A stretch of 64,000 nucleotides of DNA from Chloroflexota bacterium (GTDB lineage: Bacteria > Chloroflexota > UBA11872), in NCBI GenBank assembly GCA_026706485.1, contig JAPOYR010000011.1:434001-498000 (forward strand), given 5' to 3'. A program made the position numbers and the translations under genes. This document shows, piece by piece, positions 34,098 through 42,166 of the stretch. Every line of letters starts with the position of its first letter. The stretch's first letter is position 1. The notes beneath the pieces were generated by a model that did no database searches, was not told the DNA's origin, and was given only the letters and a program-made list of their open reading frames with translations.

Positions 34098-34484
34098 CTA
34101 GAGCACGGTCTGCACGTGAGGGTACGCGGCAATCTTGTCGTCGGAGGTCACCAAGGGAAAGCCATGCACCCGGGCGGTGGCGACGATGATTTGGTCCGAC
34201 GGGTCGCGATGAAAGTCGCCCGGCAGGCTGATCGACTCCACAGCGACCGCAGGCGTCAACTCCAGCAGAGTGACTCCTGGGTATTGGAGCGCCGCGTCAA
34301 ACCAGTCGGACAGGCCAACGGGCAATGCCAAGCGTCCATACTCGCAGAGCTTCGCGATCTCCCAGCAGGATATTGCGCTGACGCCAATGCCGACATCTTC
34401 GCTGCCGGCAATCTCCCGCTGCTGCGTCTCGGTCAGCTGATCGGGATCAATCGTCCACCACACCCAGGCGTGGGTATCCAGCAT
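34098..34484 (-). CDS. PIN-domain toxin (VapC-like)
   Basis: 128 aa PIN domain with acidic catalytic residues: MLDTHAWVWW (Asp3), VSAISCWEIAKL (Glu42), DPSDQIIVATA (Asp97), LVTSDDKI (Asp115/116). It is a likely metal-dependent RNase. The usual partner is a 60-90-aa antitoxin; here the upstream gene is a 308-aa DUF3883-like protein whose TGA lies 2 nt before this ATG (TGATCATG). The pair is therefore an atypical coupled cassette. Confidence 0.85.
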   Translation of the reverse strand: MLDTHAWVWWTIDPDQLTETQQREIAGSEDVGIGVSAISCWEIAKLCEYGRLALPVGLSDWFDAALQYPGVTLLELTPAVAVESISLPGDFHRDPSDQIIVATARVHGFPLVTSDDKIAAYPHVQTVL

Positions 34485-34486
34485 GA

Positions 34487-35413
34487 TCACAGCCGAAACT
34501 CCCAGTCGTCCGACGCCACCGGTTCGTGGGGGCGATCGTATCGGTAGGGCTCGCCTCGCAGGGAGTAGCGATCGCCCGCCAACGGAACCCGTTTCACCGC
34601 CCACCTCGGCTCGGGCTCCAGGGTGAAATGCCGTCCGTGGGTCAGGACGTAGATTCGCGGCGTCGGTCCGGAGACGTCGACCACCCGATAGACCGAGGCG
34701 TCCCCGCTGGTGAGGGCGTCGTGCGACTTCCGGCTGGAAACCTTGAGCTTGTGCCAGTCGAGGCTGGGCGACTCGGTGCCCTTGATCTCGACTCGCTCGC
34801 GCCGGCCGTCGATTGACACCCTGAGGTCAACGCCGTCCCCATCCTCCTCGATCTGTGCCCGGCGCCCAAATCTGTCGCGGAGGTGCGTGCGCACAATGGA
34901 CTCAGCCTTTTCGGCCGTGCTGAGGCTTGCCAATTCCTGGCGCTGCGTCGGGTCCAGTGCAATCGAGAATGACGGGTAACGGTTGGAGGATTCAGGCAGC
35001 GGCTCGATCGGCATCGTGGATCGGGCGTGCGTGGAAATGGACGCCGCGTCCCGGTGGCCGCTGGTCAACCTCATCCGCCGCCTGATCTCGTCGGCTCGGT
35101 TCACCGCTCGACGCCTCTCGGTTTCCTGAGTCGCACCGTCGTCCCCCGGGTCCGACACCAACTGGAACTGGCCGCGGCCAACCCGCCACACCTTGGGCGC
35201 CGCTCCTTTCGCGACGAAGTCGCCAACCTTTGCACCATCTGTCGAGATGCTGCTGTTGAACGGACAGACGTTGATTGTGGTAAGCGCGAACTGAGGACTT
35301 CCCGGCCCCGCAAGAAAGGGTCGAAGGTCGCCGGTTCTCCAAACGCGCGGGATGAGGTCCCGTGCGCGAAGGTCGTAGACGTGCTCCCAAAACGTGGGCC
35401 GTCGGTCGTTCAT
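34487..35413 (-). CDS. DUF3883-like protein coupled to a PIN toxin
   Basis: 308 aa. The N-terminal part (about 1-95) is a compact domain with TFWEHVYDLRARDLIPRVWR, INVCPFNSSISTDGAKVG and APKVWRVGRGQFQLVSDPG. This motif is similar to small domains found in restriction or endonuclease-associated proteins, but I do not name it. The C-terminal part (about 165-290) resembles DUF3883, a PD-(D/E)xK-related module found in helicases and anti-phage proteins: AEKAESIVRTHLRDRFG, VDLRVSIDGRRERVEIKGTE, SLDWHKLKVSSRKSHDALTS. The Asp and the E-x-K core (RVEIKGTE) are seen. ATG at 35413 with GAGGGG 6 nt upstream. Function is not established. Confidence 0.7.
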   Translation of the reverse strand: MNDRRPTFWEHVYDLRARDLIPRVWRTGDLRPFLAGPGSPQFALTTINVCPFNSSISTDGAKVGDFVAKGAAPKVWRVGRGQFQLVSDPGDDGATQETERRRAVNRADEIRRRMRLTSGHRDAASISTHARSTMPIEPLPESSNRYPSFSIALDPTQRQELASLSTAEKAESIVRTHLRDRFGRRAQIEEDGDGVDLRVSIDGRRERVEIKGTESPSLDWHKLKVSSRKSHDALTSGDASVYRVVDVSGPTPRIYVLTHGRHFTLEPEPRWAVKRVPLAGDRYSLRGEPYRYDRPHEPVASDDWEFRL

Positions 35414-35449
35414 GGTTGCCCCTCGCTAAGGCAAATTGCGATTACTACA

Positions 35450-35463
35450 CTATTCTAGAATAG
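35450..35463. promoter_or_regulatory. Palindromic operator candidate overlapping promoter
   Basis: CTATTCTAGAATAG is a perfect 14-bp palindrome, 37 nt before the DUF3883-like start. Read on the minus strand it contains TAGAAT as a -10 box with TTGCTA about 18 nt upstream, so a repressor bound here would block the promoter. This suggests autoregulation, as in toxin-antitoxin cassettes. Confidence 0.55.
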
Positions 35464-35775
35464 GAAAGAATATGATAGCAATTGTCATGCACGGCTACTG
35501 CCCGCGATCGGTGATGGAGGCGCTGGTAGTCACGGGAGCCTTTGAGAATGGTGGCCAACGGCTCGTGCGTGCCAGGCGGTCCACGACTGAACGACCTGCT
35601 GTCGCCGTTTCCGTCTAAGCTCAGCAACCCCGATTCACGCGCGCGCACTAGCGGGCGAGCGCGCCAATCTCGACGCTGGGATATCTACGCGAGCGATGCC
35701 CTCCGCGCTCACGGTGCCGCTCCGGCCTGGCAGCGGGCTAGGCGCGGTGAGCGATGGACGCAATCGGCGGGATTT
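35464..35775. other. Intergenic region, partly AT-rich
   Basis: About 310 bp between the cassette's control region and tRNA-Asn. The first 60 bp (AAAGAATATGATAGCAATTGTC) are AT-rich. No ORF with convincing composition. Confidence 0.45.
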
Positions 35776-35850
35776 TGGCTCCTCGGGCAGGACTCGAACC
35801 TGCAACCCTGCGGTTAACAGCCGCACGCTCTACCATTGAGCTACCGAGGA
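35776..35850 (-). tRNA. tRNA-Asn (anticodon GTT)
   Basis: Cloverleaf on the minus strand with encoded CCA. Acceptor TCCTCGG/CCGAGGA with discriminator G; D-arm TAGCTCAATGGTAGAGC; anticodon stem TGCGG/CCGCA with loop CTGTTAA (GTT); T-arm AGGTTCGAGTCCT. Confidence 0.95.
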
Positions 35851-35879
35851 ATGCGGTGCGGCGGGCGCTCACACGAACG

Positions 35880-35900
35880 TGGCGCCCGTGAAGGGCGCCA
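35880..35900 (-). terminator. Hairpin downstream of small membrane protein
   Basis: TGGCGCCC-TTCAC-GGGCGCCA on the minus strand, an 8-bp perfect stem, 29 nt after the small ORF's stop. It has no T tract, so it is a weak or factor-assisted terminator. Confidence 0.45.
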
Positions 35901-35929
35901 GGATCGCTGTGGGCCAGCGAGGTCTAGGC

Positions 35930-36037
35930 CTAGGCGGCCTCTTCGGCTTCCCCTCCGCCCATCATCTTCCGAACAGCCCGGAATGCCACCGCGATCACCC
36001 CAATGATCGCCGTGAGAATACCGATGCGCTTGATCAT
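35930..36037 (-). CDS. 35-residue single-span membrane peptide
   Basis: A short ORF of 35 codons: MIKRIGILTAIIGVIAVAF (basic N-terminus then one hydrophobic helix), followed by the amphipathic RAVRKMMGGGEAEEAA. An AAGG motif lies about 9 nt upstream of the ATG, and TAG stops it in two in-frame copies (TAGGCCTAG). The composition (Ile/Val-rich TM, then charged tail) is unlike the Arg/Pro/Ala strings of random high-GC frames, so it is probably real. Function unknown. Confidence 0.6.
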   Translation of the reverse strand: MIKRIGILTAIIGVIAVAFRAVRKMMGGGEAEEAA

Positions 36038-36178
36038 CTGCCTGCACCTTCGCCATCGTCCGCTGCGTTCGACTATAGCAGAGGCTAGTGGCAAATTGAC
36101 CCTGCCCACCCGCCCAGATTCGACGATTCCATCAGGTCGGAACCGGCAGATTCGGGCGAACTGACAGCGGCGCCCGCG

Positions 36179-37693
36179 CTAGCCCTTGATCACTCCCACG
36201 GGCCGCAACCGGGCCACATTGCGGGAGATTCCCGCGCCATGGGTGATGGCAGTCACATCGGCCACGTTCTTGTAGGCGTCGGGGGCCTCTTCACTGAGCA
36301 AGCGCGGGTTGCGCGCACGAACCCCCACGCCCATGGCGCCCAGGCGCTCGACCATGTTGACTCCCCGCAGCCGCCGGCGCGCCGCGGAACGGCTGAGGGC
36401 GCGGCCGGCGCCGTGACAGGTGGAGCCGAAGGACTGCTCCATGGCGCCCGCCGTGCCGACGGCCACGTAGGACGCGCGTCCCATGTCGCCCGGGATGAAC
36501 ACCGGCTGCCCGACATCCTGGTATTTGCTGGGAAGCTCAGGGTGCCCGGGTGGGAATGCGCGCGTGGCGCCCTTGCGGTGGACGCAGACGCGACGCGCCT
36601 CGCCGTCCACGACGTGCTCCTCGATCTTGGCGATGTTGTGCGCCACGTCGTATACGACGTCCATGCCGAGGGAACGCGCCGACCGGCCAAACACGCCCGC
36701 GAGCGCCTCGCGGGTCCAATGGGTGATCGCCTGTCGATTCGCCCAGGCGAAGTTCGCGCCGCATGCCATGGCGGCCAGGTAGTCCTGGCCTTCCGGCGAG
36801 CGCAAAGGGGCGCACGCCAGCTGGCGATCGGGCAACTCGATGGCGCGACTCGACGGCGCCTGGGCGAATGTCTGCAAGTAGTCCTGGCAGATCTGGTGAC
36901 CGCAGCCACGGGAACCGGTGTGCAGGAAGACCACGATGGTTCCCGGCTGCTCGATCCCAAGAGCCGCCGCGGCGGATGGATCGAACACCTGATCGACGAC
37001 CTGCAACTCCAGGAAGTGATTCCCCGAGCCCAGGGTGCCAAGCTGGCCGGATCCGCGCTCCTTGGCCCGCGCGGACACCGCCTTGGGATCGGCCCCGGCG
37101 AGCGTCCCGCCTTCCTCGGCCACTTCGAGGTCCTCGGGCCAGCCGAGCCCCTGGTCGACGGCCCACGCGGCGCCGCGGCGCAGCACGCGATCCATGTTCT
37201 TGTGCGTCAGGCGAATGCGGCCCTTGGTCCCCATGCCGGCAGGAACGGCGCGGAACAGCGCGTCCAGCGCTTCCTTGAGCCGTGGACGGAACTCTTCCTC
37301 GGTTAGATTCGTGCGAATGAGCCGCACGCCGCAGTTGATGTCGAACCCGATGCCGCCCGGCGATATGACGCCGTGGCGCACGTCCGTCGCGGCCACGCCA
37401 CCGACGGGAAATCCGTAGCCCCAATGCACGTCCGGCATGGCCAGGGCGTGCCCCACGATTCCGGGCAGGAACGTGACGTTGGCCAGCTGCTCCAGGGGTT
37501 TGTCGGATAAGACCGTCGGAAGCATGGTTTCGGACGAGTAGATGACGCCCGGCACCCGCATCCCGGCCTTGTAGCTGGTCGGTATCTGCCAGCGGAACTG
37601 GTCGAGGCGCTCAAGCTGGGATGCGTCGGGGCCGGATGCCGGCGGTCCCGCCCCTCGCCCACGCGAACGTTTCTTGCGGCGTGACGCGCTCAC
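36179..37693 (-). CDS. rtcB: RNA-splicing ligase RtcB
   Basis: 504 aa, RtcB family. It has GIGFDINCGVRL with the metal-binding Cys, GTLGSGNHFLELQ, the His cluster VVFLHTGSRGCGHQI, and STCHGAGRALSRS with the catalytic His that is guanylylated. RtcB joins 2',3'-cyclic phosphate and 5'-OH RNA ends using GTP and Mn2+, in RNA repair or tRNA splicing. A basic N-terminal tail (SRRKKRSRGRG) is extra. GTG start, GAGG 6 nt upstream, 12 nt after the archease stop, in one operon. Confidence 0.95.
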   Translation of the reverse strand: MSASRRKKRSRGRGAGPPASGPDASQLERLDQFRWQIPTSYKAGMRVPGVIYSSETMLPTVLSDKPLEQLANVTFLPGIVGHALAMPDVHWGYGFPVGGVAATDVRHGVISPGGIGFDINCGVRLIRTNLTEEEFRPRLKEALDALFRAVPAGMGTKGRIRLTHKNMDRVLRRGAAWAVDQGLGWPEDLEVAEEGGTLAGADPKAVSARAKERGSGQLGTLGSGNHFLELQVVDQVFDPSAAAALGIEQPGTIVVFLHTGSRGCGHQICQDYLQTFAQAPSSRAIELPDRQLACAPLRSPEGQDYLAAMACGANFAWANRQAITHWTREALAGVFGRSARSLGMDVVYDVAHNIAKIEEHVVDGEARRVCVHRKGATRAFPPGHPELPSKYQDVGQPVFIPGDMGRASYVAVGTAGAMEQSFGSTCHGAGRALSRSAARRRLRGVNMVERLGAMGVGVRARNPRLLSEEAPDAYKNVADVTAITHGAGISRNVARLRPVGVIKG

Positions 37694-37705
37694 GACGACC
37701 TCATG

Positions 37706-38143
37706 CTAGACATCCACGATCACCCGGATGCGCACCGCGTCCGGTTCACACCGCACGGCCAGCTCGTGGTAGCTCACGGCTTTCACGCCCACGCCGAGTA
37801 GATGACGCGCTTCGTCGAGCGTCTCGCCGCGGGCGGTGGCGGAGAGCCGGAACCCTTCGCTGACTGAAACCTCAAAGCTCGCCGACAACCAGCCGTGGGC
37901 ATCCAAGGCATAGAGCAACTCGCTGAGCCATGCCACCGCCAGGGCGTCCGCATCGTCGGCGGCGACCCGAAACCTCCGCGTATCCGGGGCGCGGACCGTG
38001 CCGTCGTGCAGCACGATGGCCTGCAAGCCCAATCCCGCCTCGGCAAGCGCCTCGGCAAAAGACGGTCCCCACGCCTCGAGCCCGATGTCTGCCGTGTGAT
38101 CGAACGTGGCATGACCGCGCCTGCACTCAGGGTCGCTCGGCAT
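37706..38143 (-). CDS. Archease (RtcB activator)
   Basis: About 145 aa, archease family: FDHTADIGLEAWG with the conserved Asp and metal-binding residues near the N-terminus, FAEALAEAGLGLQAIV, and the C-terminal LLGVGVKAVSYHELAVRCE. Archease helps RtcB guanylylation and turnover. The ATG at 38143 is preferred over 38161. It lies directly upstream of rtcB in the same operon, which supports both assignments. Confidence 0.9.
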   Translation of the reverse strand: MPSDPECRRGHATFDHTADIGLEAWGPSFAEALAEAGLGLQAIVLHDGTVRAPDTRRFRVAADDADALAVAWLSELLYALDAHGWLSASFEVSVSEGFRLSATARGETLDEARHLLGVGVKAVSYHELAVRCEPDAVRIRVIVDV

Positions 38144-38215
38144 GTGCGCTCCTTTGCTCAAGCATAGGCGAGGCGTCGCGGTCTAAACTGGACAAGGCAG
38201 CAGGCCGAAGACTCG

Positions 38216-39511
38216 ATGACAGTGACCGGCACCGACACGTTCCTGTCCGTTGACGAGGCGCGCACGCGCATTCTGGCCGCCGTGCGGCCGCTGGACCCGG
38301 TTTCGTTGGGTCTCGCCGAGGTTCACGGGTTGGTTACCGCGGAAGACGTGACGTCTCAGGTCGACGTGCCTGGATTCGACAACTCGGCCTTTGACGGCTA
38401 CGCCCTCCGCGCGGCGGACGTCACGGGAGCGCGAGCGGACTCCGGCAGGTCGCTGCGCGTGGTCGGTGAGGTGGCCGCCGGTCAAGCCGGCGAGGTGCAC
38501 GTCGAGGCAGGAACGGCGGCACGAATCATGACGGGGGCGCCCATTCCGCCGGGCGCCGACGCTGTGCTTCCGTTCGAGGACACGGACGGCGTGCACTGGG
38601 CGCAGAAATCAGGGGCGGCCAACGGAAAGGTCCGCGTCCTGGAAACCGCCGAGGTGGGCGAGAACATCCGACGGCGAGGGGGCGATGTCGCCCAGGGCGA
38701 TGTGGTCGCCCCGAAGGGCCAAGTGCTGGACGCCGCCCACATTGGCGTGCTGGCGTCGGTGGATGTCACCGAGGTATGCGTCCATCCGCGTGCCCGCGTT
38801 GCCATCTTGCCGACCGGCGATGAGATCGTGGAGGTCGGCGATCCGATCGCTCCGGGGCAGGTGCGCAATAGCAATGCGTGGGGTCTGACCGCGCTTGCAC
38901 AGCGCTACGGCGCAATTGCCGAGCGCCTGCCGATCGCCCCCGACACCGAGGCCGGCCTGCGCACCGCCATCCGGCACGGGCGTGACGCGGACCTCTTGGT
39001 CACCATTGGCGGCGTGTCGATGGGCGACTACGACCTGGTGCGAAACGTGATCGCCTCCGCCGGGCGCATGGATTTCTGGCAGATCAACATGCGACCCGGC
39101 AAGCCGCTGGCCTTCGGAGAAATCGACGGCACGCCCGTGATCGGCCTGCCCGGCAATCCGGTCTCAAGCATGGTCTGCTTCGAGCTGTTCGTGCGGCCGG
39201 CGCTGCTCAAGCTGATGGGGTACACGCGGCTGGTGAACCCCATGGTTCAACCTCGCGCCCTGGAGCCCATGCGCAGTTCCAGCGGAAAGCGCACCTACGT
39301 GCGAGTGACGGTGCGCCGCGACGGCGACGAGCTCGTCTGCGCGGCCGCCGGTGAGCAAGACTCGTTCCGCCTGACCTCCATGACCCAGGGCAACGGTCTG
39401 GCGGTGATAGCCGAGGGCGCCGTGATCCAAGCCGGCGATCCGGTGACCGTGATCGCCCTGGACGAGCGAGACATGCTGCTGCTGTCGCAATCGGCCACGC
39501 TGATACCATGA
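38216..39511 (+). CDS. moeA: Molybdopterin molybdotransferase MoeA
   Basis: 431 aa with the MoeA layout: GFDNSAFDGYALRAADV (domain I), GAPIPPGADAVLPFED, VAILPTGDEIVEVGDPIAPG, VTIGGVSMGDYDLVRNVI, GKPLAFGEIDGTPVIGLPGN, and a C-terminal beta domain. It inserts molybdate into adenylylated molybdopterin. MoaC lies 15 kb away; other moa/mog genes are not here. Followed after 9 nt by tRNA-Val. Confidence 0.95.
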   Translation: MTVTGTDTFLSVDEARTRILAAVRPLDPVSLGLAEVHGLVTAEDVTSQVDVPGFDNSAFDGYALRAADVTGARADSGRSLRVVGEVAAGQAGEVHVEAGTAARIMTGAPIPPGADAVLPFEDTDGVHWAQKSGAANGKVRVLETAEVGENIRRRGGDVAQGDVVAPKGQVLDAAHIGVLASVDVTEVCVHPRARVAILPTGDEIVEVGDPIAPGQVRNSNAWGLTALAQRYGAIAERLPIAPDTEAGLRTAIRHGRDADLLVTIGGVSMGDYDLVRNVIASAGRMDFWQINMRPGKPLAFGEIDGTPVIGLPGNPVSSMVCFELFVRPALLKLMGYTRLVNPMVQPRALEPMRSSSGKRTYVRVTVRRDGDELVCAAAGEQDSFRLTSMTQGNGLAVIAEGAVIQAGDPVTVIALDERDMLLLSQSATLIP

Positions 39512-39520
39512 CACGCCCAC

Positions 39521-39594
39521 GGGCGCGTAGCTCAGCTGGTCAGAGCGCGCGGTTCACATCCGCGAGGTCATAGGTTCGAGTCCTATCGCGCCCA
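39521..39594 (+). tRNA. tRNA-Val (anticodon CAC)
   Basis: 74-nt cloverleaf. Acceptor GGGCGCG/CGCGCCC with discriminator A; D-arm TAGCTCAGCTGGTCAGAGC; anticodon stem CGCGG/CCGCG with loop TTCACAT (CAC); T-arm AGGTTCGAGTCCT. Only 9 nt after the moeA stop, so readthrough transcription is likely. No CCA encoded. Confidence 0.95.
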
Positions 39595-39841
39595 CCTCCA
39601 CGCGTGAGCGACCCTTGCGCATCGCGCCTGCGCCCCAACGGCCAAACACTCGCGGTGGTCCGATTGATCACCAGGCTGAGACTTCTCGCGCCCGATCTTC
39701 AGCGCCCCGTACCATCGCCGGTAAGTTTGTACTGGTAGGGAAACTCGAGGTCTCTGTGGTAGAGTCATCTAACGTGGCCGCGACCGACGAGCAGCACCGC
39801 GCCAATGCCGGCGCAAGCACCCACTTTATGAGGTCTCCAAC

Positions 39842-42121
39842 GTGACTGAAACTCTCGCTCGCATCAGTGCACGAAGACCCTGGGTAACTATCGGGATTTG
39901 GGGCGCGCTAGTCGTTGTTGCTGGCATACTAGTCCAGACACTTCTTGCAAGCGCCACAACCACAGATCTACGGCTGGCCGATAGATACGAATCCGAGCGC
40001 GCCGCTGCATTGCTGGAAGAACGATTGCGCGGCCCTAGAGCCTTGGCGGAAATTGTCATCGTGCAGTCGGATTCTTTGACGGTAGATGATGACACATTTC
40101 AAGCGAAAGTGGAGAGGGTTCATCAAGATATCGTCTCGCTAGGCAGCGAGATAATTTCCGGTGGAATCGATGGACAGCAGATAGGCGGACAGCCTTTTTC
40201 CCACTATTATCAAGCTGTTGCCTTCAGCGCTCTCATTCCACCGGAACAGCTTGAGCAGCTGCTCTCCATTCTTGTTGCCGGCAGCCAGCGAACCGTGCTC
40301 ATGCACTACACGCTGGCCGGCGACTCGGACGAGGCGATCGCGAACGTCGAGGAGCTCATCCACGTCGTCCGGGAAGCCAATGCGGCGGACGATTTTCGCG
40401 TGCTCGTTGGAGGCGACGCCAGCGTGGCTTTCGAGAACAACGAGCTGAGCGCGCATGACCTGGAGCAGGGCGAACGCTTCGGCGTTCCCATCGCGCTGAT
40501 CATCCTGCTGGTGCTCTTCGGCGCGGTGGCCGCCACCCTGCTCCCATTGGGCATGGCCATCGTCGCTATCGCCATGGCGCTTGCCGCCGTGGGGGTGATC
40601 GGGCAGGCCTTCGAGCTGATCTTCTTCGTCACGATGATCATTACGATGATCGGCCTCGCGGTGGGCATCGACTACTCGCTGCTGATCGTGTCGCGCTTTA
40701 GGGAAGAGTTGAGTCGGGGGCTCGGCACATTCGAGGCCGTGGCCAAGGCGGGAGACACGGCGGGGCGCACGGTGTTGTTCAGCGGCACGACCGTGGTGAT
40801 CGCGCTTATAGGCATGTTCATCGTGCCGGTGTCGTTCTTCCAGTCGCTGGGGCTGGGCGCAATTCTGGTGGTGGTCACCGCGCTCGCCGCCACCCTCACG
40901 CTCCTGCCCGCTCTGCTGGCGATCCTTGGTCCTCGGGTCGACTTTCTGACCATTCCCTTCCTGTCCCGGTTCTCGTTGCGAAATACGGAGACGACTGGCC
41001 GTGGATTCTGGATCACCATCACGCGCGCCGTCACACGCTTCCCCGTGGTGAGCATTCTCATCGTCGGCGTTCCGATGATCGTGCTCACGTCGTTTTATTT
41101 CGGCATCAAGACCGGGCTCAACGATGTCAACACCTTTCCCGAGCGCGCGCAGACTCGAGAGGCGTTCATCGTTTTCGAAGAGGAATTTTCCTTCGGCGAC
41201 GTCAGTCCCGCCGGGATTCTGAGCCCGGCTGAGATCGTCATCGACGGAGACATCGGCAGCCCTGAGGTGCAAGCGGCGATCGCGCGCCTTCAACAGTCGC
41301 TGGCGGAGGACCCCGCATTCCCCGTCCCGCCCGCGGAGCCTGAAGTCAATGCCGCCGGCGACCTCGCGCTGCTGACGCTGCCCTTCCCGGGCAAGCCCAA
41401 CAGCCGCGAAGCCACGGAGAAAATGGCGACGATCCGCGACGTGCACGTGGCCGGGGCCTTTGAAGGGGTGCCCGCGGATGTCTACGTCGGGGGCGCAACC
41501 GCCGAGGCCGCCGACTTCTTCGGCATCGTCGACGTGTTCACGCCGGTCGTCTTTGCGTTCGTGCTTGGCTCCAGCTTCATCATCCTGATGCTGGTCTTCC
41601 GGTCGATCGTCATTCCGCTCAAGGCAATCATCATGAATCTACTCTCGGTGGGTACCGCATACGGTCTGCTGGTGCTGGTCTTTCAGCGGGGGATCGCCCG
41701 AGATCTGTTCGGCTTCCAGGAAGCGGAGGTTATCGACGCCTGGATTCCACTGTTCCTGTTTTCCATCCTCTTCGGACTCTCGATGGATTACCACGTCTTC
41801 CTGCTCAGCCGAATTCGGGAACGCTATGACGAGTCCCAGGACAACCTGCAGGCCGTGGCGTATGGCCTCGAGTCCACGGGCCGCATGATCACCGGCGCCG
41901 CCCTCATCATGGTCGCCGTATTCGGCGCATTTGCCGCCGGCGAGACCGTCGTGAATCAGCTTGTCGGTTTCGGGCTTGCCGTGGCCGTGCTGCTCGACGC
42001 GACGTTGGTGCGGTCGGTCTTGGTGCCGGCGAGCATGGCGGTGCTGGGAAGGGGGAACTGGTACTTGCCGTCATGGCTGCGGTGGCTTCCAGACTTGCGA
42101 GTCGAGGCCGAAGAGGGATGA
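39842..42121 (+). CDS. MMPL-family (RND superfamily) transporter
   Basis: 759 aa with about 12 TM helices and two large external loops, as in MmpL/RND lipid or drug exporters. The two proton-relay Asp motifs are clear: IGLAVGIDYSLLIVSRFRE in TM4 and FGLSMDYHVFLLSRIRERY in TM10. The first about 140 codons are less GC-rich than the rest. GTG start, with GAGG about 10 nt upstream. Paired with a DUF2236 gene 45 nt downstream, so a common operon is likely. Substrate unknown, probably a lipid. Confidence 0.9.
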   Translation: MTETLARISARRPWVTIGIWGALVVVAGILVQTLLASATTTDLRLADRYESERAAALLEERLRGPRALAEIVIVQSDSLTVDDDTFQAKVERVHQDIVSLGSEIISGGIDGQQIGGQPFSHYYQAVAFSALIPPEQLEQLLSILVAGSQRTVLMHYTLAGDSDEAIANVEELIHVVREANAADDFRVLVGGDASVAFENNELSAHDLEQGERFGVPIALIILLVLFGAVAATLLPLGMAIVAIAMALAAVGVIGQAFELIFFVTMIITMIGLAVGIDYSLLIVSRFREELSRGLGTFEAVAKAGDTAGRTVLFSGTTVVIALIGMFIVPVSFFQSLGLGAILVVVTALAATLTLLPALLAILGPRVDFLTIPFLSRFSLRNTETTGRGFWITITRAVTRFPVVSILIVGVPMIVLTSFYFGIKTGLNDVNTFPERAQTREAFIVFEEEFSFGDVSPAGILSPAEIVIDGDIGSPEVQAAIARLQQSLAEDPAFPVPPAEPEVNAAGDLALLTLPFPGKPNSREATEKMATIRDVHVAGAFEGVPADVYVGGATAEAADFFGIVDVFTPVVFAFVLGSSFIILMLVFRSIVIPLKAIIMNLLSVGTAYGLLVLVFQRGIARDLFGFQEAEVIDAWIPLFLFSILFGLSMDYHVFLLSRIRERYDESQDNLQAVAYGLESTGRMITGAALIMVAVFGAFAAGETVVNQLVGFGLAVAVLLDATLVRSVLVPASMAVLGRGNWYLPSWLRWLPDLRVEAEEG

Positions 42122-42166
42122 TTCGCCCCAGACTAGCCTTGAGTTAAGGCCAAGGCACACGCACAC

